Shown here in pieces: positions 15,155-21,613 of a stretch of DNA of 22,891 bases. A program made the translations under genes and the position numbers. The stretch is from Pyrolobus sp964613695 (GTDB taxonomy: Archaea > Thermoproteota > Thermoprotei_A > Sulfolobales > Pyrodictiaceae): assembly GCA_964613695.1 (NCBI GenBank), contig CAZTIR010000022.1, positions 1-22,891 of the forward strand. Direction: 5' to 3'. Each line of letters begins with the position of its first letter. The stretch's first letter is position 1. The notes under the pieces were generated by a model. That model did no database searches and was not told where the DNA came from. It worked only from the letters and a program-made list of their open reading frames with translations.

Positions 15155-15180
15155 AACACTGTTAAAGAATCTAATAAAAG
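15155..15180 (-). promoter_or_regulatory. Superoxide reductase promoter with palindrome AACACTGTT
   Basis: The minus strand carries CTTTTATTAG at 15171-15180 as TATA box, then the nine-base palindrome at 15155-15163, placed between the box and the expected transcription start. A protein bound there would block initiation. Confidence 0.55.
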
Positions 15181-15214
15181 CGTTTAGCCTGTAGGGGCGG
15201 CTGGGTTAGGAGCC

Positions 15215-15919
15215 CTAATTGCCTCTGCCGGCAACCCTCCTAATCCACAGGCCATAGTCTCGGTCTATGCGTTTGATATGCTCCTCGGTCCAGCGGGCGA
15301 GGAAGAGCATAGTCTCTATTGCCGCCTCTAGGCCCTCGCCGCGGAGAAGGTTTGCTAGTCTCTCCGTCTCGGCTATGAACCAGGTGTGTTGCCTCCTATG
15401 CTCCTCTAGCCTCGGGTACCCGTACCTCTCCATGAGCCTCTCCTCGGTGGTGAAATGGAAGCCTGCATACTCCCTCATGAACGCGAGGGCCTCGTAGACG
15501 TAGCTCGCGTTTCCGTTTAAGAGGGAGGAGTAGAGGTTGTTGAGAGCCTTCACCAGCTGGCGATGCTGCAGGTCGATACCCCTAATCCATACTGTGAGCT
15601 CTTCATCCCTCCACTCTACAAGCCTATCCCTCAATACATACACCCTAGCCTCTACCGGCAAGAGCCTCGAAACCCTCCTCAACGCATCGTCGCCATAGAC
15701 TCTCCTGCCGCCCTCCACGAGCCTCGCTGCCGTCACACGACCACCAGCCACGATGAGCTCGGCCACCATGTTGGCATCCTCGAGAACAACAAGGCATGGT
15801 CTATAGCCGCAATTCTCTACAATGTCCTCGAGGCGTGAGACCCTAACGGTGTTAGAGGCTAGACTAGCCCTCCGTAACACGCTCTCGAGGGTAGGCGCGA
15901 CGCCCACAGGCACGCTCAT
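15215..15919 (-). CDS. Hemerythrin-domain protein with N-terminal sensor-like domain
   Basis: A 234-residue cytosolic protein. Residues about 112-225 form a hemerythrin four-helix bundle with all seven di-iron ligands: His119 (IDLQHRQL), His155 and Glu159 (FHFTTEE), His174 and His178 (LEEHRRQHTW), His214 and Asp219 (EEHIKRIDRD). Such domains bind O2 or sense it. The first 100 residues hold a separate domain (VLEDANMVAELIVAGGRVTAARLVEGGRRVYGDDALRRV split here only for reading) that resembles the DUF4388/PATAN-like pattern of a glycine-turn strand pair followed by a helix; this part is tentative. Located directly upstream of superoxide reductase on the same strand with its own promoter, so an O2-buffering or sensing role is likely. 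Confidence 0.88.
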   Translation of the reverse strand: MSVPVGVAPTLESVLRRASLASNTVRVSRLEDIVENCGYRPCLVVLEDANMVAELIVAGGRVTAARLVEGGRRVYGDDALRRVSRLLPVEARVYVLRDRLVEWRDEELTVWIRGIDLQHRQLVKALNNLYSSLLNGNASYVYEALAFMREYAGFHFTTEERLMERYGYPRLEEHRRQHTWFIAETERLANLLRGEGLEAAIETMLFLARWTEEHIKRIDRDYGLWIRRVAGRGN

Positions 15920-15939
15920 GTCTTCAACACCCCTAATGT

Positions 15940-15968
15940 AACAGTCTTTAAGTGAAGCGGGTTATAGG
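15940..15968 (-). promoter_or_regulatory. Hemerythrin-gene promoter with near-palindrome
   Basis: CCTATAAC on the minus strand (15961-15968) is a plausible TATA box about 45 bases before the ATG. AACAGTCTT at 15940-15948 differs by one base from the palindrome in the superoxide reductase promoter and lies at a comparable distance from the box. Confidence 0.4.
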
Positions 15969-16027
15969 CTGGCACTTCAAGCCCGTTATTAGACCCTGTT
16001 AGCGACGCGCCACGTGGTAGAGGGGTT

Positions 16028-16390
16028 TTGGGGAGAGGGGGTTTAGTCAAGGCTGTTGAGGCGCTCTTAGTGTTGCTGGTGGTGTCTCACATTGGCATTA
16101 ACTTCGTTGCTCCTCTCCCACCCTTCCTGGTAGCAGAGAACATCGTGTATGCTGTGCTGTACGCTATAGCGGTGTATGGCGTTGCGCGTGGCTCTCGGGG
16201 GGCTTTGCTGCTGGCGAGCCTGGTGTCGGCCTTCGAGGCTGGGAGGGTATCAAGGAGCATCGTGTCGCCGTGGGGCAAGGTGGGGAGCCTAGCCCTCCAG
16301 CACGTGCCCCTACTCTCGCTCCTACTGCTCACGACGATCCTGGCTACCTTGGCGGGGGAGAGGCTACTTCACGAACACCACTCCGTCTAA
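16028..16390 (+). CDS. Small membrane protein of unknown function
   Basis: A 120-residue hydrophobic protein with about four predicted spans: VEALLVLLVVSHIGINFVA; the VAENIVYAVLYAIAVYGVA stretch; a weaker GALLLASLVSAF; and PLLSLLLLTTILATLA near the end. The tail is ERLLHEHHSV. I do not recognise a family. The called start is TTG at 16028 after GAGGGG; since several non-ATG codons are available the true start is uncertain. Its last 27 bases overlap the 3' end of the convergent vapC-like gene, which is unusual for two real genes but seen in this window also at 1238-1257. Confidence 0.55.
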   Translation: MGRGGLVKAVEALLVLLVVSHIGINFVAPLPPFLVAENIVYAVLYAIAVYGVARGSRGALLLASLVSAFEAGRVSRSIVSPWGKVGSLALQHVPLLSLLLLTTILATLAGERLLHEHHSV

Positions 16391-16741
16391 GCCCCTGAAC
16401 TCCCGATCCCCGGTTAGGAAGGGTATGCCGAGCCTCCTCGCCACCGCGTAGCCCAGGGCGTCTATGAGCGAGAGCCTCCTACCCTCCCTCCTCAGCCTCG
16501 CCCGCAGCTCAGCAGCCTCCACGTAGTCCTCGTCCCTCGTCTCCACTATCTCGACGAACGCCCTCACCAGCGCGAGCACCTCGAGAGCCTTGACCCTGCC
16601 ATAGTCTCGTGTGAGAGCGTACGCCAGCTCAAGCAGGTTGAACTCTGTCGTAACCAGCTCCTCGTCGGCATAGGGGCGGTACGCGGGGCTACCGCGGAGT
16701 ATCTCGACGAGGGCGTACGTGTCTGCAAAGTAGCGTGCCAA
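16364..16741 (-). CDS. vapC: VapC-family PIN-domain ribonuclease toxin
   Basis: A 125-residue PIN domain. The metal-binding acids are Asp7 (FADTYALVEIL), Glu38 (NLLELAYAL), Asp94 (SLIDALGYAVA) and Asp112 (FLTGDREF), and length is typical. VapC toxins cut RNA, often tRNA, unless held by the partner antitoxin. The start is TTG, four bases after the stop of the antitoxin gene, so the two genes are translated as a pair. The TTG start and lack of a strong ribosome site would keep toxin output below antitoxin output. Convergent overlap with the small membrane protein gene. Confidence 0.9.
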   Translation of the reverse strand: MARYFADTYALVEILRGSPAYRPYADEELVTTEFNLLELAYALTRDYGRVKALEVLALVRAFVEIVETRDEDYVEAAELRARLRREGRRLSLIDALGYAVARRLGIPFLTGDREFRGLDGVVFVK

Positions 16742-16745
16742 GGTA

Positions 16746-16922
16746 TCAGCCGTGCAAGCTCCTAAGCTCGTCCTTAAGCCTCTGCGGGTCTATCCTCCAG
16801 CCCCTCAAGAGCCCGTAGATACCCTCTATCTTCACCCTCACCCGCGCACCCTCCGGGAGCTCCAGCTTCTCGAGGGGGCGTAGGACGCCCTTCTCGTACA
16901 CCGCCTCAACACTCCTAGCCAT
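16746..16922 (-). CDS. DUF104/AF2212-like antitoxin
   Basis: A 58-residue protein of the AF2212/DUF104 antitoxin type, normally paired with PIN toxins. The family core is SVEAVYEKGVLRPLEKLELP followed by EGARVRVKIEG; the C-terminal helix GWRIDPQRLKDELRSL should wrap the toxin. I use ATG 16922 with GGGGGTG before it; an upstream in-frame ATG at 16955 would add 11 residues (MEGWGSRG...) without family support. It precedes vapC by four bases. A strong A/T-rich box and one copy of the shared palindrome, with one mismatch, lie just upstream and may be the self-regulation site. Confidence 0.85.
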   Translation of the reverse strand: MARSVEAVYEKGVLRPLEKLELPEGARVRVKIEGIYGLLRGWRIDPQRLKDELRSLHG

Positions 16923-16961
16923 GTTCCAACACCCCCTGCTCCCCCACCCCTCCAAGGTGCA

Positions 16962-16984
16962 AACACTGTACTATATTATATACA
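16962..16984 (-). promoter_or_regulatory. vapBC promoter with near-palindrome
   Basis: A very A/T-rich box (ATATATAATATAG on the minus strand, 16972-16984) is followed at once by AACACTGTA read on plus (16962-16970), one base off the palindrome found at the superoxide reductase promoter. The box lies about 50 bases before the antitoxin ATG. Confidence 0.55.
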
Positions 16985-17056
16985 TGCTATGTTATGCCCT
17001 GGTCTGCGGGAGCCCCCGCCACACTCCTAGGGCGTCTTTGCGAGGCTTGCAGACCA

Positions 17057-17096
17057 TCTTTTAACTCTGGGTGGTTGTGGGCCGCTGGTGAGCGGC
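17057..17096 (+). promoter_or_regulatory. Possible promoter and leader hairpin of the MgtE-like gene
   Basis: TCTTTTAACT at 17057-17066 is a plausible TATA box. A perfect six-pair hairpin, GCCGCT / GGTG / AGCGGC at 17081-17096, lies where transcription should begin, about 40 bases before the gene. It is too short for a known magnesium riboswitch. Confidence 0.3.
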
Positions 17097-17133
17097 TAGG
17101 CCGCCAAGACTCCGCGTCGAGAAGCTCGCGGCA

Positions 17134-18237
17134 TTGTTGGGCGTGGCTCTCGGGGAGAGTCTCGCGGGCTACCTCCTCTACCTCGCACTCCCCCTGATAC
17201 GCCGCTACCCGCACATACTCGCCCTCTACCCTATACTCGCTGCCGCGCGTGGCAACATCTACTCGAGCCTCGCCTCCAGGATAACCTCCAGGCTCCACCT
17301 GGGCCTACTGGAGGGCGGGGTGCGGCGCCTCTACGCTAGAGAGGCGGCGAGGGTTCTCGTGCTCTCTGTGCTCTCCTCCCTCTACAGTGCTACCGTGGCG
17401 TACCTCGCTATCATCCTGGGTTTGGGGGAGGGGGCTCGAGTCAACCCCCTCGAGGTGTACGCGACGGCGACACTAACCCCTCTCATCATGGCCGCCCCCA
17501 TGACAGGAGTCGCCACGGGGCTTGCTATGCTCGGCTTCTCCCACGGCCTGGATCCCGACGAGTACCTCTCCCCTATCCTCACGGTAACCGTTGACATTGT
17601 AACGCTTCCGGTGGTCACGGCGGCTGCGGTTATAGCGGCAGCAGCGCCTCTCGCCGCCGTAATCCCTTTGGGTGTAGCCGTCAGCCTCTACACGCTCGTC
17701 CTCGATGAGAGGGATAGGAGGGTTGTCGCGGAGAACCTCGCATCTATAGTAACGGGTTCTAGCGTAGAGTTCTTGCGCAGCTATGCTCTCATGTACGCCC
17801 TCCACTTCCTCGAACAGCATCCACTAGTCCTCTCCCTCATGCCCGTCTTCAACGCCGAGAACGGCGCGGCCATAGCGGCGGCAGCGTCGAGGCTCTCGAC
17901 CCTCCTCCACCTCGGCCTAAACCCCCCGAGCCTCTCGGCCGAGGTACTCGAATCCCTGGCGGTCCTGCAACCCTCCTACCTTCTCTCCGCAGCCCTCCTG
18001 GCAGCCGCCACGCGCGGCGGGCAATGGCTAGCAGGCTACACTCTACTAGCAGCAGCGGGCCTCACGCTCATACCGCCTCTCCTCCTGGCGACGCGCGTGC
18101 TCGGCGAGAAGCTCTATGAGAAGGGCTTCGACCCGGACAACACCCTCATCCCCATAATGACCACGTTGACCGACATAGCTGGGACGCTAACCCTGCTAGC
18201 GGTTAGCATGAACCTCTCGAGTCTCCTAGGCTTATAG
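17134..18237 (+). CDS. MgtE/SLC41-type divalent cation transporter, duplicated
   Basis: A 367-residue membrane protein made of two homologous halves. The first has LYPILAAARGNIYSSLASR (31-49) and, later, DPDEYLSPILTVTVDIVTLP (140-159); the second has LMPVFNAENGAAIAAAASR (235-253) and DPDNTLIPIMTTLTDIAGT (333-351). The N/G-rich loop plus D-P-D...P...D helix are the marks of the MgtE integral domain, which conducts Mg2+ (or Co2+). Bacterial MgtE has one such domain, works as a dimer and carries cytosolic N and CBS sensors; here there are no sensor domains, and the fusion resembles SLC41. Start TTG 17134; a TGA 45 bases upstream in frame limits extension. Confidence 0.88.
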   Translation: MLGVALGESLAGYLLYLALPLIRRYPHILALYPILAAARGNIYSSLASRITSRLHLGLLEGGVRRLYAREAARVLVLSVLSSLYSATVAYLAIILGLGEGARVNPLEVYATATLTPLIMAAPMTGVATGLAMLGFSHGLDPDEYLSPILTVTVDIVTLPVVTAAAVIAAAAPLAAVIPLGVAVSLYTLVLDERDRRVVAENLASIVTGSSVEFLRSYALMYALHFLEQHPLVLSLMPVFNAENGAAIAAAASRLSTLLHLGLNPPSLSAEVLESLAVLQPSYLLSAALLAAATRGGQWLAGYTLLAAAGLTLIPPLLLATRVLGEKLYEKGFDPDNTLIPIMTTLTDIAGTLTLLAVSMNLSSLLGL

Positions 18238-18358
18238 GAGCGGTTTTAGACACTACTCCACGAATCAACATGCTCGAGGCTGATAGAGCGGTATTAGTCG
18301 CAGCTCTAACTGTTACTTTCGGAGCAGCCCTTAAGTAACATGGGTTAAAGAAGCGGGT

Positions 18359-19042
18359 TTGCGGAAGGTGACGCTAGTGGCGCGCGCGGCTCTCGCCGCG
18401 CTCCTACTAGCGGCTGTGATGCTAACCGGCATAGCTGTCATGGCGTCAGCGCAGGGCCAGAAGTACCCATTCTACCCCTGCAAGACCTGCCATGCTGCCA
18501 TGAAGCTCACAGGGCATAGGAAGGTGGTGCCCTTCCACGGCATAGACCTCACTAAGGGCCCCCACCGCGGCCTCTACTGCAACAACTGCCACATTCCACC
18601 CACGATGCAGAAGCTGATAAACAACGCTGAGGTCTACATACCCGGGATACACCCCCGCGAGAAGCTCATGGAGACGAATCGCGTGTGCGCCGTCTGCCAC
18701 CCGAGAGAGTACATGGACTACATGCTACTAGTCCACGGTAACAAGACCTACACGTGCCCGGGCGGCAAGGACATCAAGGTCAAGGGCTACAAGGGCGTCA
18801 TCTACGACTTCCACATCTGCCCCAACGGCTGGAAGAACCTCAAGGCGGTGCCAGCCAGGGCGTGCGTAGAGTGCCACGACCCGCACGACCCAACCTACTA
18901 TGCTCTAGGCCCTCTACCAGAACCCTCTCTACGACCACCGCCCCCCAACGAGGATGTAATCACCTACGGCATGATAGCGAGCGGCATAGGCGGCCTCATA
19001 CTCATCATCTCTGCTTTCCTCGTCCCCGAGTCCCGTAAGTAA
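18359..19042 (+). CDS. Tetraheme cytochrome c, membrane-anchored
   Basis: A 227-residue exported cytochrome with four CXXCH heme sites: CKTCH (41-45), CNNCH (74-78), CAVCH (110-114) and CVECH (169-173). An N-terminal signal peptide or anchor (residues about 4-32, ending VMASAQG) and a C-terminal span (about 200-222, GMIASGIGGLILIISAFLV) place it outside, fixed to the membrane. Extra His residues (GHRKVVPFHG, GPHRG, HDPHDP) could be distal ligands. Two further cysteines, 133 and 154, may form a disulfide. Start TTG. It leads the Tat ferredoxin and NrfD genes in one operon, 26 bases before the former, and probably takes or delivers electrons for them, like the multiheme subunit of Qrc or alternative complex III. 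Confidence 0.92.
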   Translation: MRKVTLVARAALAALLLAAVMLTGIAVMASAQGQKYPFYPCKTCHAAMKLTGHRKVVPFHGIDLTKGPHRGLYCNNCHIPPTMQKLINNAEVYIPGIHPREKLMETNRVCAVCHPREYMDYMLLVHGNKTYTCPGGKDIKVKGYKGVIYDFHICPNGWKNLKAVPARACVECHDPHDPTYYALGPLPEPSLRPPPPNEDVITYGMIASGIGGLILIISAFLVPESRK

Positions 19043-19068
19043 ACCCGTGCTCCCGGGGGTGAGACGTG

Positions 19069-20265
19069 ATGGCCGGGTCCCCTTCCCCAGCTCACGGGGA
19101 GAATAGAGTCAATGAGACTAGGCGCAACCTCCTCAAAGCAGCGGCTGTCGTGGGTGCCGTTGCTGCGGCGGGCTCGATAGGCTTCGGCCTCGTGGACAGG
19201 AAGCAGTTGGAGAAGATGCTGGTCCCCGTCAAGCTAGAGGACATCATAGGCGCCGCCGAGGCCGAAGAGGTTACGATGCAAGACCCAGAGGTAGAGTCTT
19301 GCCTCCAGGAGGTTGAGAAGCTCTGCAACTGGTTGAAACAACAGAAGGTTAGCATCCCGGTTGTGGATATCAACTGGGTGTGCTCGCATAGCAAAGAGCT
19401 CTGCAAGAAGGCGCCCAAGAAGCAAGAGGATATGAAGAAGATTTGCAACAAGTGGGCTGACGAGATATGCAAGAGGGTTGGCGAGAACAGCGAGGCGTGT
19501 AAGCTCTCCCGCGAGAGGTGTAAGATGATACACGTGAAGGCTACCCCAGCGAGGCCTGGAGTACGCTTCGCCATGGCCCTCGATATCAACAAGTGTATCG
19601 GTTGTAGGAGGTGCGCCTACGCCTGCGTCATGGAGAACAACCAGGCCAGGAACCTGGGCATAGAGTGGATACGCGTAGTCGAGATAGACCGCGAGGAGTT
19701 CGAGCTGCTGCCGGAGACAGCCACGATATTCTACAAGGATAGCCCCAAGAAGGACAAGGTGTACGTGCCGATAGCTTGCATGCACTGCGAGTACCCGCCG
19801 TGCGTCATGGTCTGCCCGGTTAGGGCCACCTGGAAGGAGCCGGACGGCATGGTGGTGGTGGATTACGACAGGTGCATTGGCTGCAGGTACTGTGCGACAG
19901 CGTGCCCATACGGCGCCAGGCGCTTCAACTGGGCTGTGCCGTACGTGCCACCCACGGAGATAAACCCGAACATGCACATAATAGGCAACGTCATACGCCA
20001 GCCTCACGTGATAGAGAAGTGCACGTGGTGCATCCAGAGGACGAGGGACGGCGGCATACCGGCATGCGTCGAGGTCTGCCCGGTTGGCGCAAGGGTGTTC
20101 GGAGACCTCAACGACCCCAACAGCCCCATACGCCGCGTGATGGAAGAGTACGGTGCCTTCGTGCTAAAGCCGGCGGCCGGCACCAAGCCCAAGTTCTTCT
20201 ACTTCTTCGGCCCGGCTCGCACGCCTAACAGGAAGTGGGCTGGTGAAGGGGGTGGTAAGAAGTGA
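19069..20265 (+). CDS. Tat-exported four-cluster ferredoxin subunit (NrfC/DmsB type) with cysteine-pair N-domain
   Basis: About 398 residues. A twin-arginine signal (ETRRNLLKAAAVVGAVAAAG) exports the folded protein. The C-terminal part is an NrfC/PsrB-type domain with 16 cysteines for four [4Fe-4S] clusters: 177/180/183/187, 238/241/246/250, 270/273/276/280 and 319/322/334/338 (counted from the GTG at 19066). Between them, residues about 75-155 form an extra domain with four cysteine pairs (79/87, 106/113, 127/135, 145/152), not of Fe-S or heme spacing and so probably disulfides. GGGGGTGAG precedes GTG 19066 and ATG 19069; I prefer the ATG. The gene overlaps nrfD-type gene by four bases. Passes electrons between the NrfD-like protein and the cytochromes outside the membrane. 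Confidence 0.92.
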   Translation: MAGSPSPAHGENRVNETRRNLLKAAAVVGAVAAAGSIGFGLVDRKQLEKMLVPVKLEDIIGAAEAEEVTMQDPEVESCLQEVEKLCNWLKQQKVSIPVVDINWVCSHSKELCKKAPKKQEDMKKICNKWADEICKRVGENSEACKLSRERCKMIHVKATPARPGVRFAMALDINKCIGCRRCAYACVMENNQARNLGIEWIRVVEIDREEFELLPETATIFYKDSPKKDKVYVPIACMHCEYPPCVMVCPVRATWKEPDGMVVVDYDRCIGCRYCATACPYGARRFNWAVPYVPPTEINPNMHIIGNVIRQPHVIEKCTWCIQRTRDGGIPACVEVCPVGARVFGDLNDPNSPIRRVMEEYGAFVLKPAAGTKPKFFYFFGPARTPNRKWAGEGGGKK

Positions 20266-21518
20266 TAGGCGAGTGGATCGAGACCATAATCTACATACTT
20301 AAGCACGCGTTCCTAGGCCGCAGCAAGCGCTACTACCTAGCGATGATCGGGCTGCTAGTGGTCACCATCTACGGACTCTACCTCTGGATATTCGTGCAAC
20401 ACGCACCGATATTCCTGGGCATCGACAGGGGCGGCATGATACTAACCGGGATGAACAATAGCGTAATCTGGGGCCTCTACATCTCCTTCTTCGTCTTCTG
20501 GGTTGGAGTGGCTGCTGCTGGCATAGCCTTCGGTATAGCGGCTTACGTGTTCGGAGACCCGGAGTTCAAGAAGATTGCCGTGCTTGGCGAGGTGCAAGCG
20601 GTAGCAGCGCTGGTAGTAGCACTGATGCTGATCGTGGTTGACCTCGGCAGGCCTATCAGGGCACTGTTCCTGATGCCACTGCTGCCGAACTTCCCGAAGT
20701 CTATGCTAGACTGGGACTTCATAGTGCTAACCGGCTACCTCATAATAAACCTCATAGGGTTCCTGGTGACGACGCACTACTATAGGAGGGATAAGCCGAT
20801 ACCGCGCAAGTTCCTAGTACCCTTCATAACGATAGCAGCGCCGTTCGCCATAGGCATCCACACTGTCACAGCGTTCATCTCGCAGGCTCTCACTGCCAGG
20901 CCGTTCTGGAACAGCCCGCTCCTAGCACCCCGCTACGTTGCCACCGCGTTCGCCAGCGGACCCGCGATACTCCTAATCGCGCTGGCTATCGCGGAGAAAT
21001 ACATACCAGACTTCCACGTCGACTTCAAGGTGTATAAGAAGACCCTCTATCTCATAGCAGGCGCGCTGGCAACGGGACTCTACTTCACCCTAAGCGAGGT
21101 CCACGAGGTATACTGGTATACGACGGAGCCCCTCAAGAGGGAGCAGGCTAACGTAGCCTACTTCGGCCAGTACCTGCCGTACATCGGCGTCTTCACCTGG
21201 ATCTGGATAGCCCTCGGTATCGCGGCGGTACTAGGCGCCATAGCGGCCTCTGTGCTCAACAGCAAGAAGGGTATACTAGCGGTTGCAGTGCTCACAACGA
21301 TAGCGGTCATAGGCGAGAAGACGGTTAGCGTCGTGATACCAGCATACATACCAGATCCGTTAGGCCAGCCTATACCATACTGGCCAACCCCGATCGAGGT
21401 CGCGATAACCCTGAGCGTGCACACGCTCGGCATAATGGTATACCTGGCGCTGGCGATACCCGCGATATACGCGATAATAACGCACTACTTCAAGGGCAGC
21501 GGTGCGCACCACCACTAG
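20262..21518 (+). CDS. NrfD/PsrC-type quinol-interacting membrane subunit
   Basis: A 418-residue integral membrane protein with about nine to ten spans and the NrfD/polysulfide reductase PsrC fold: an early span near 27-48, then NNSVIWGLYISFFVFWVG, ALVVALMLIVVDLGRP, MLDWDFIVLTGYL and IGIHTVTAFISQALTARPFWNSP, all typical of the HmeB/DsrP/ActC branch. These proteins exchange electrons with membrane quinone but carry no cofactor of their own. GTG start overlaps the ferredoxin stop by four bases (GTGA), so the two are coupled. The C-terminus ends GSGAHHH, a natural His-rich tail. Without a catalytic reductase subunit nearby, the module more likely links the quinone pool to the cytochromes. Confidence 0.93.
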   Translation: MIGEWIETIIYILKHAFLGRSKRYYLAMIGLLVVTIYGLYLWIFVQHAPIFLGIDRGGMILTGMNNSVIWGLYISFFVFWVGVAAAGIAFGIAAYVFGDPEFKKIAVLGEVQAVAALVVALMLIVVDLGRPIRALFLMPLLPNFPKSMLDWDFIVLTGYLIINLIGFLVTTHYYRRDKPIPRKFLVPFITIAAPFAIGIHTVTAFISQALTARPFWNSPLLAPRYVATAFASGPAILLIALAIAEKYIPDFHVDFKVYKKTLYLIAGALATGLYFTLSEVHEVYWYTTEPLKREQANVAYFGQYLPYIGVFTWIWIALGIAAVLGAIAASVLNSKKGILAVAVLTTIAVIGEKTVSVVIPAYIPDPLGQPIPYWPTPIEVAITLSVHTLGIMVYLALAIPAIYAIITHYFKGSGAHHH

Positions 21519-21552
21519 CACTCCTCCTATCGTAAAGAACCGCCCTCCGTAA

Positions 21553-21558
21553 TTTTTT
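21553..21558 (+). terminator. Possible T-tract terminator after the NrfD-type gene
   Basis: Six T follow the NrfD-type gene by about 35 bases. The A/T-rich site could equally be part of the promoter of the next cytochrome gene, about 60 bases before its start. Confidence 0.35.
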
Positions 21559-21613
21559 AGTACAAGCTCTTAGCTCCTCTCATCCTTTCCTCCACTCGAG
21601 CGGGTGGGCTGTG

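Noticed and set aside
16923..16955. Eleven-residue N-terminal extension of the antitoxin
   Set aside because: MARSVEAVYE at 16922 is the family start and has GGGGGTG just before it.
17081..17096. Magnesium riboswitch before the MgtE-like gene
   Set aside because: Only one six-pair hairpin is present, far too little for a known M-box or ykoK element.
18270..18338. 22-codon ORF (ATG to TAA) with a hydrophobic middle, before the tetraheme cytochrome gene
   Set aside because: No ribosome site precedes it and such a short ORF can arise by chance; it overlaps the likely promoter of the cytochrome operon.
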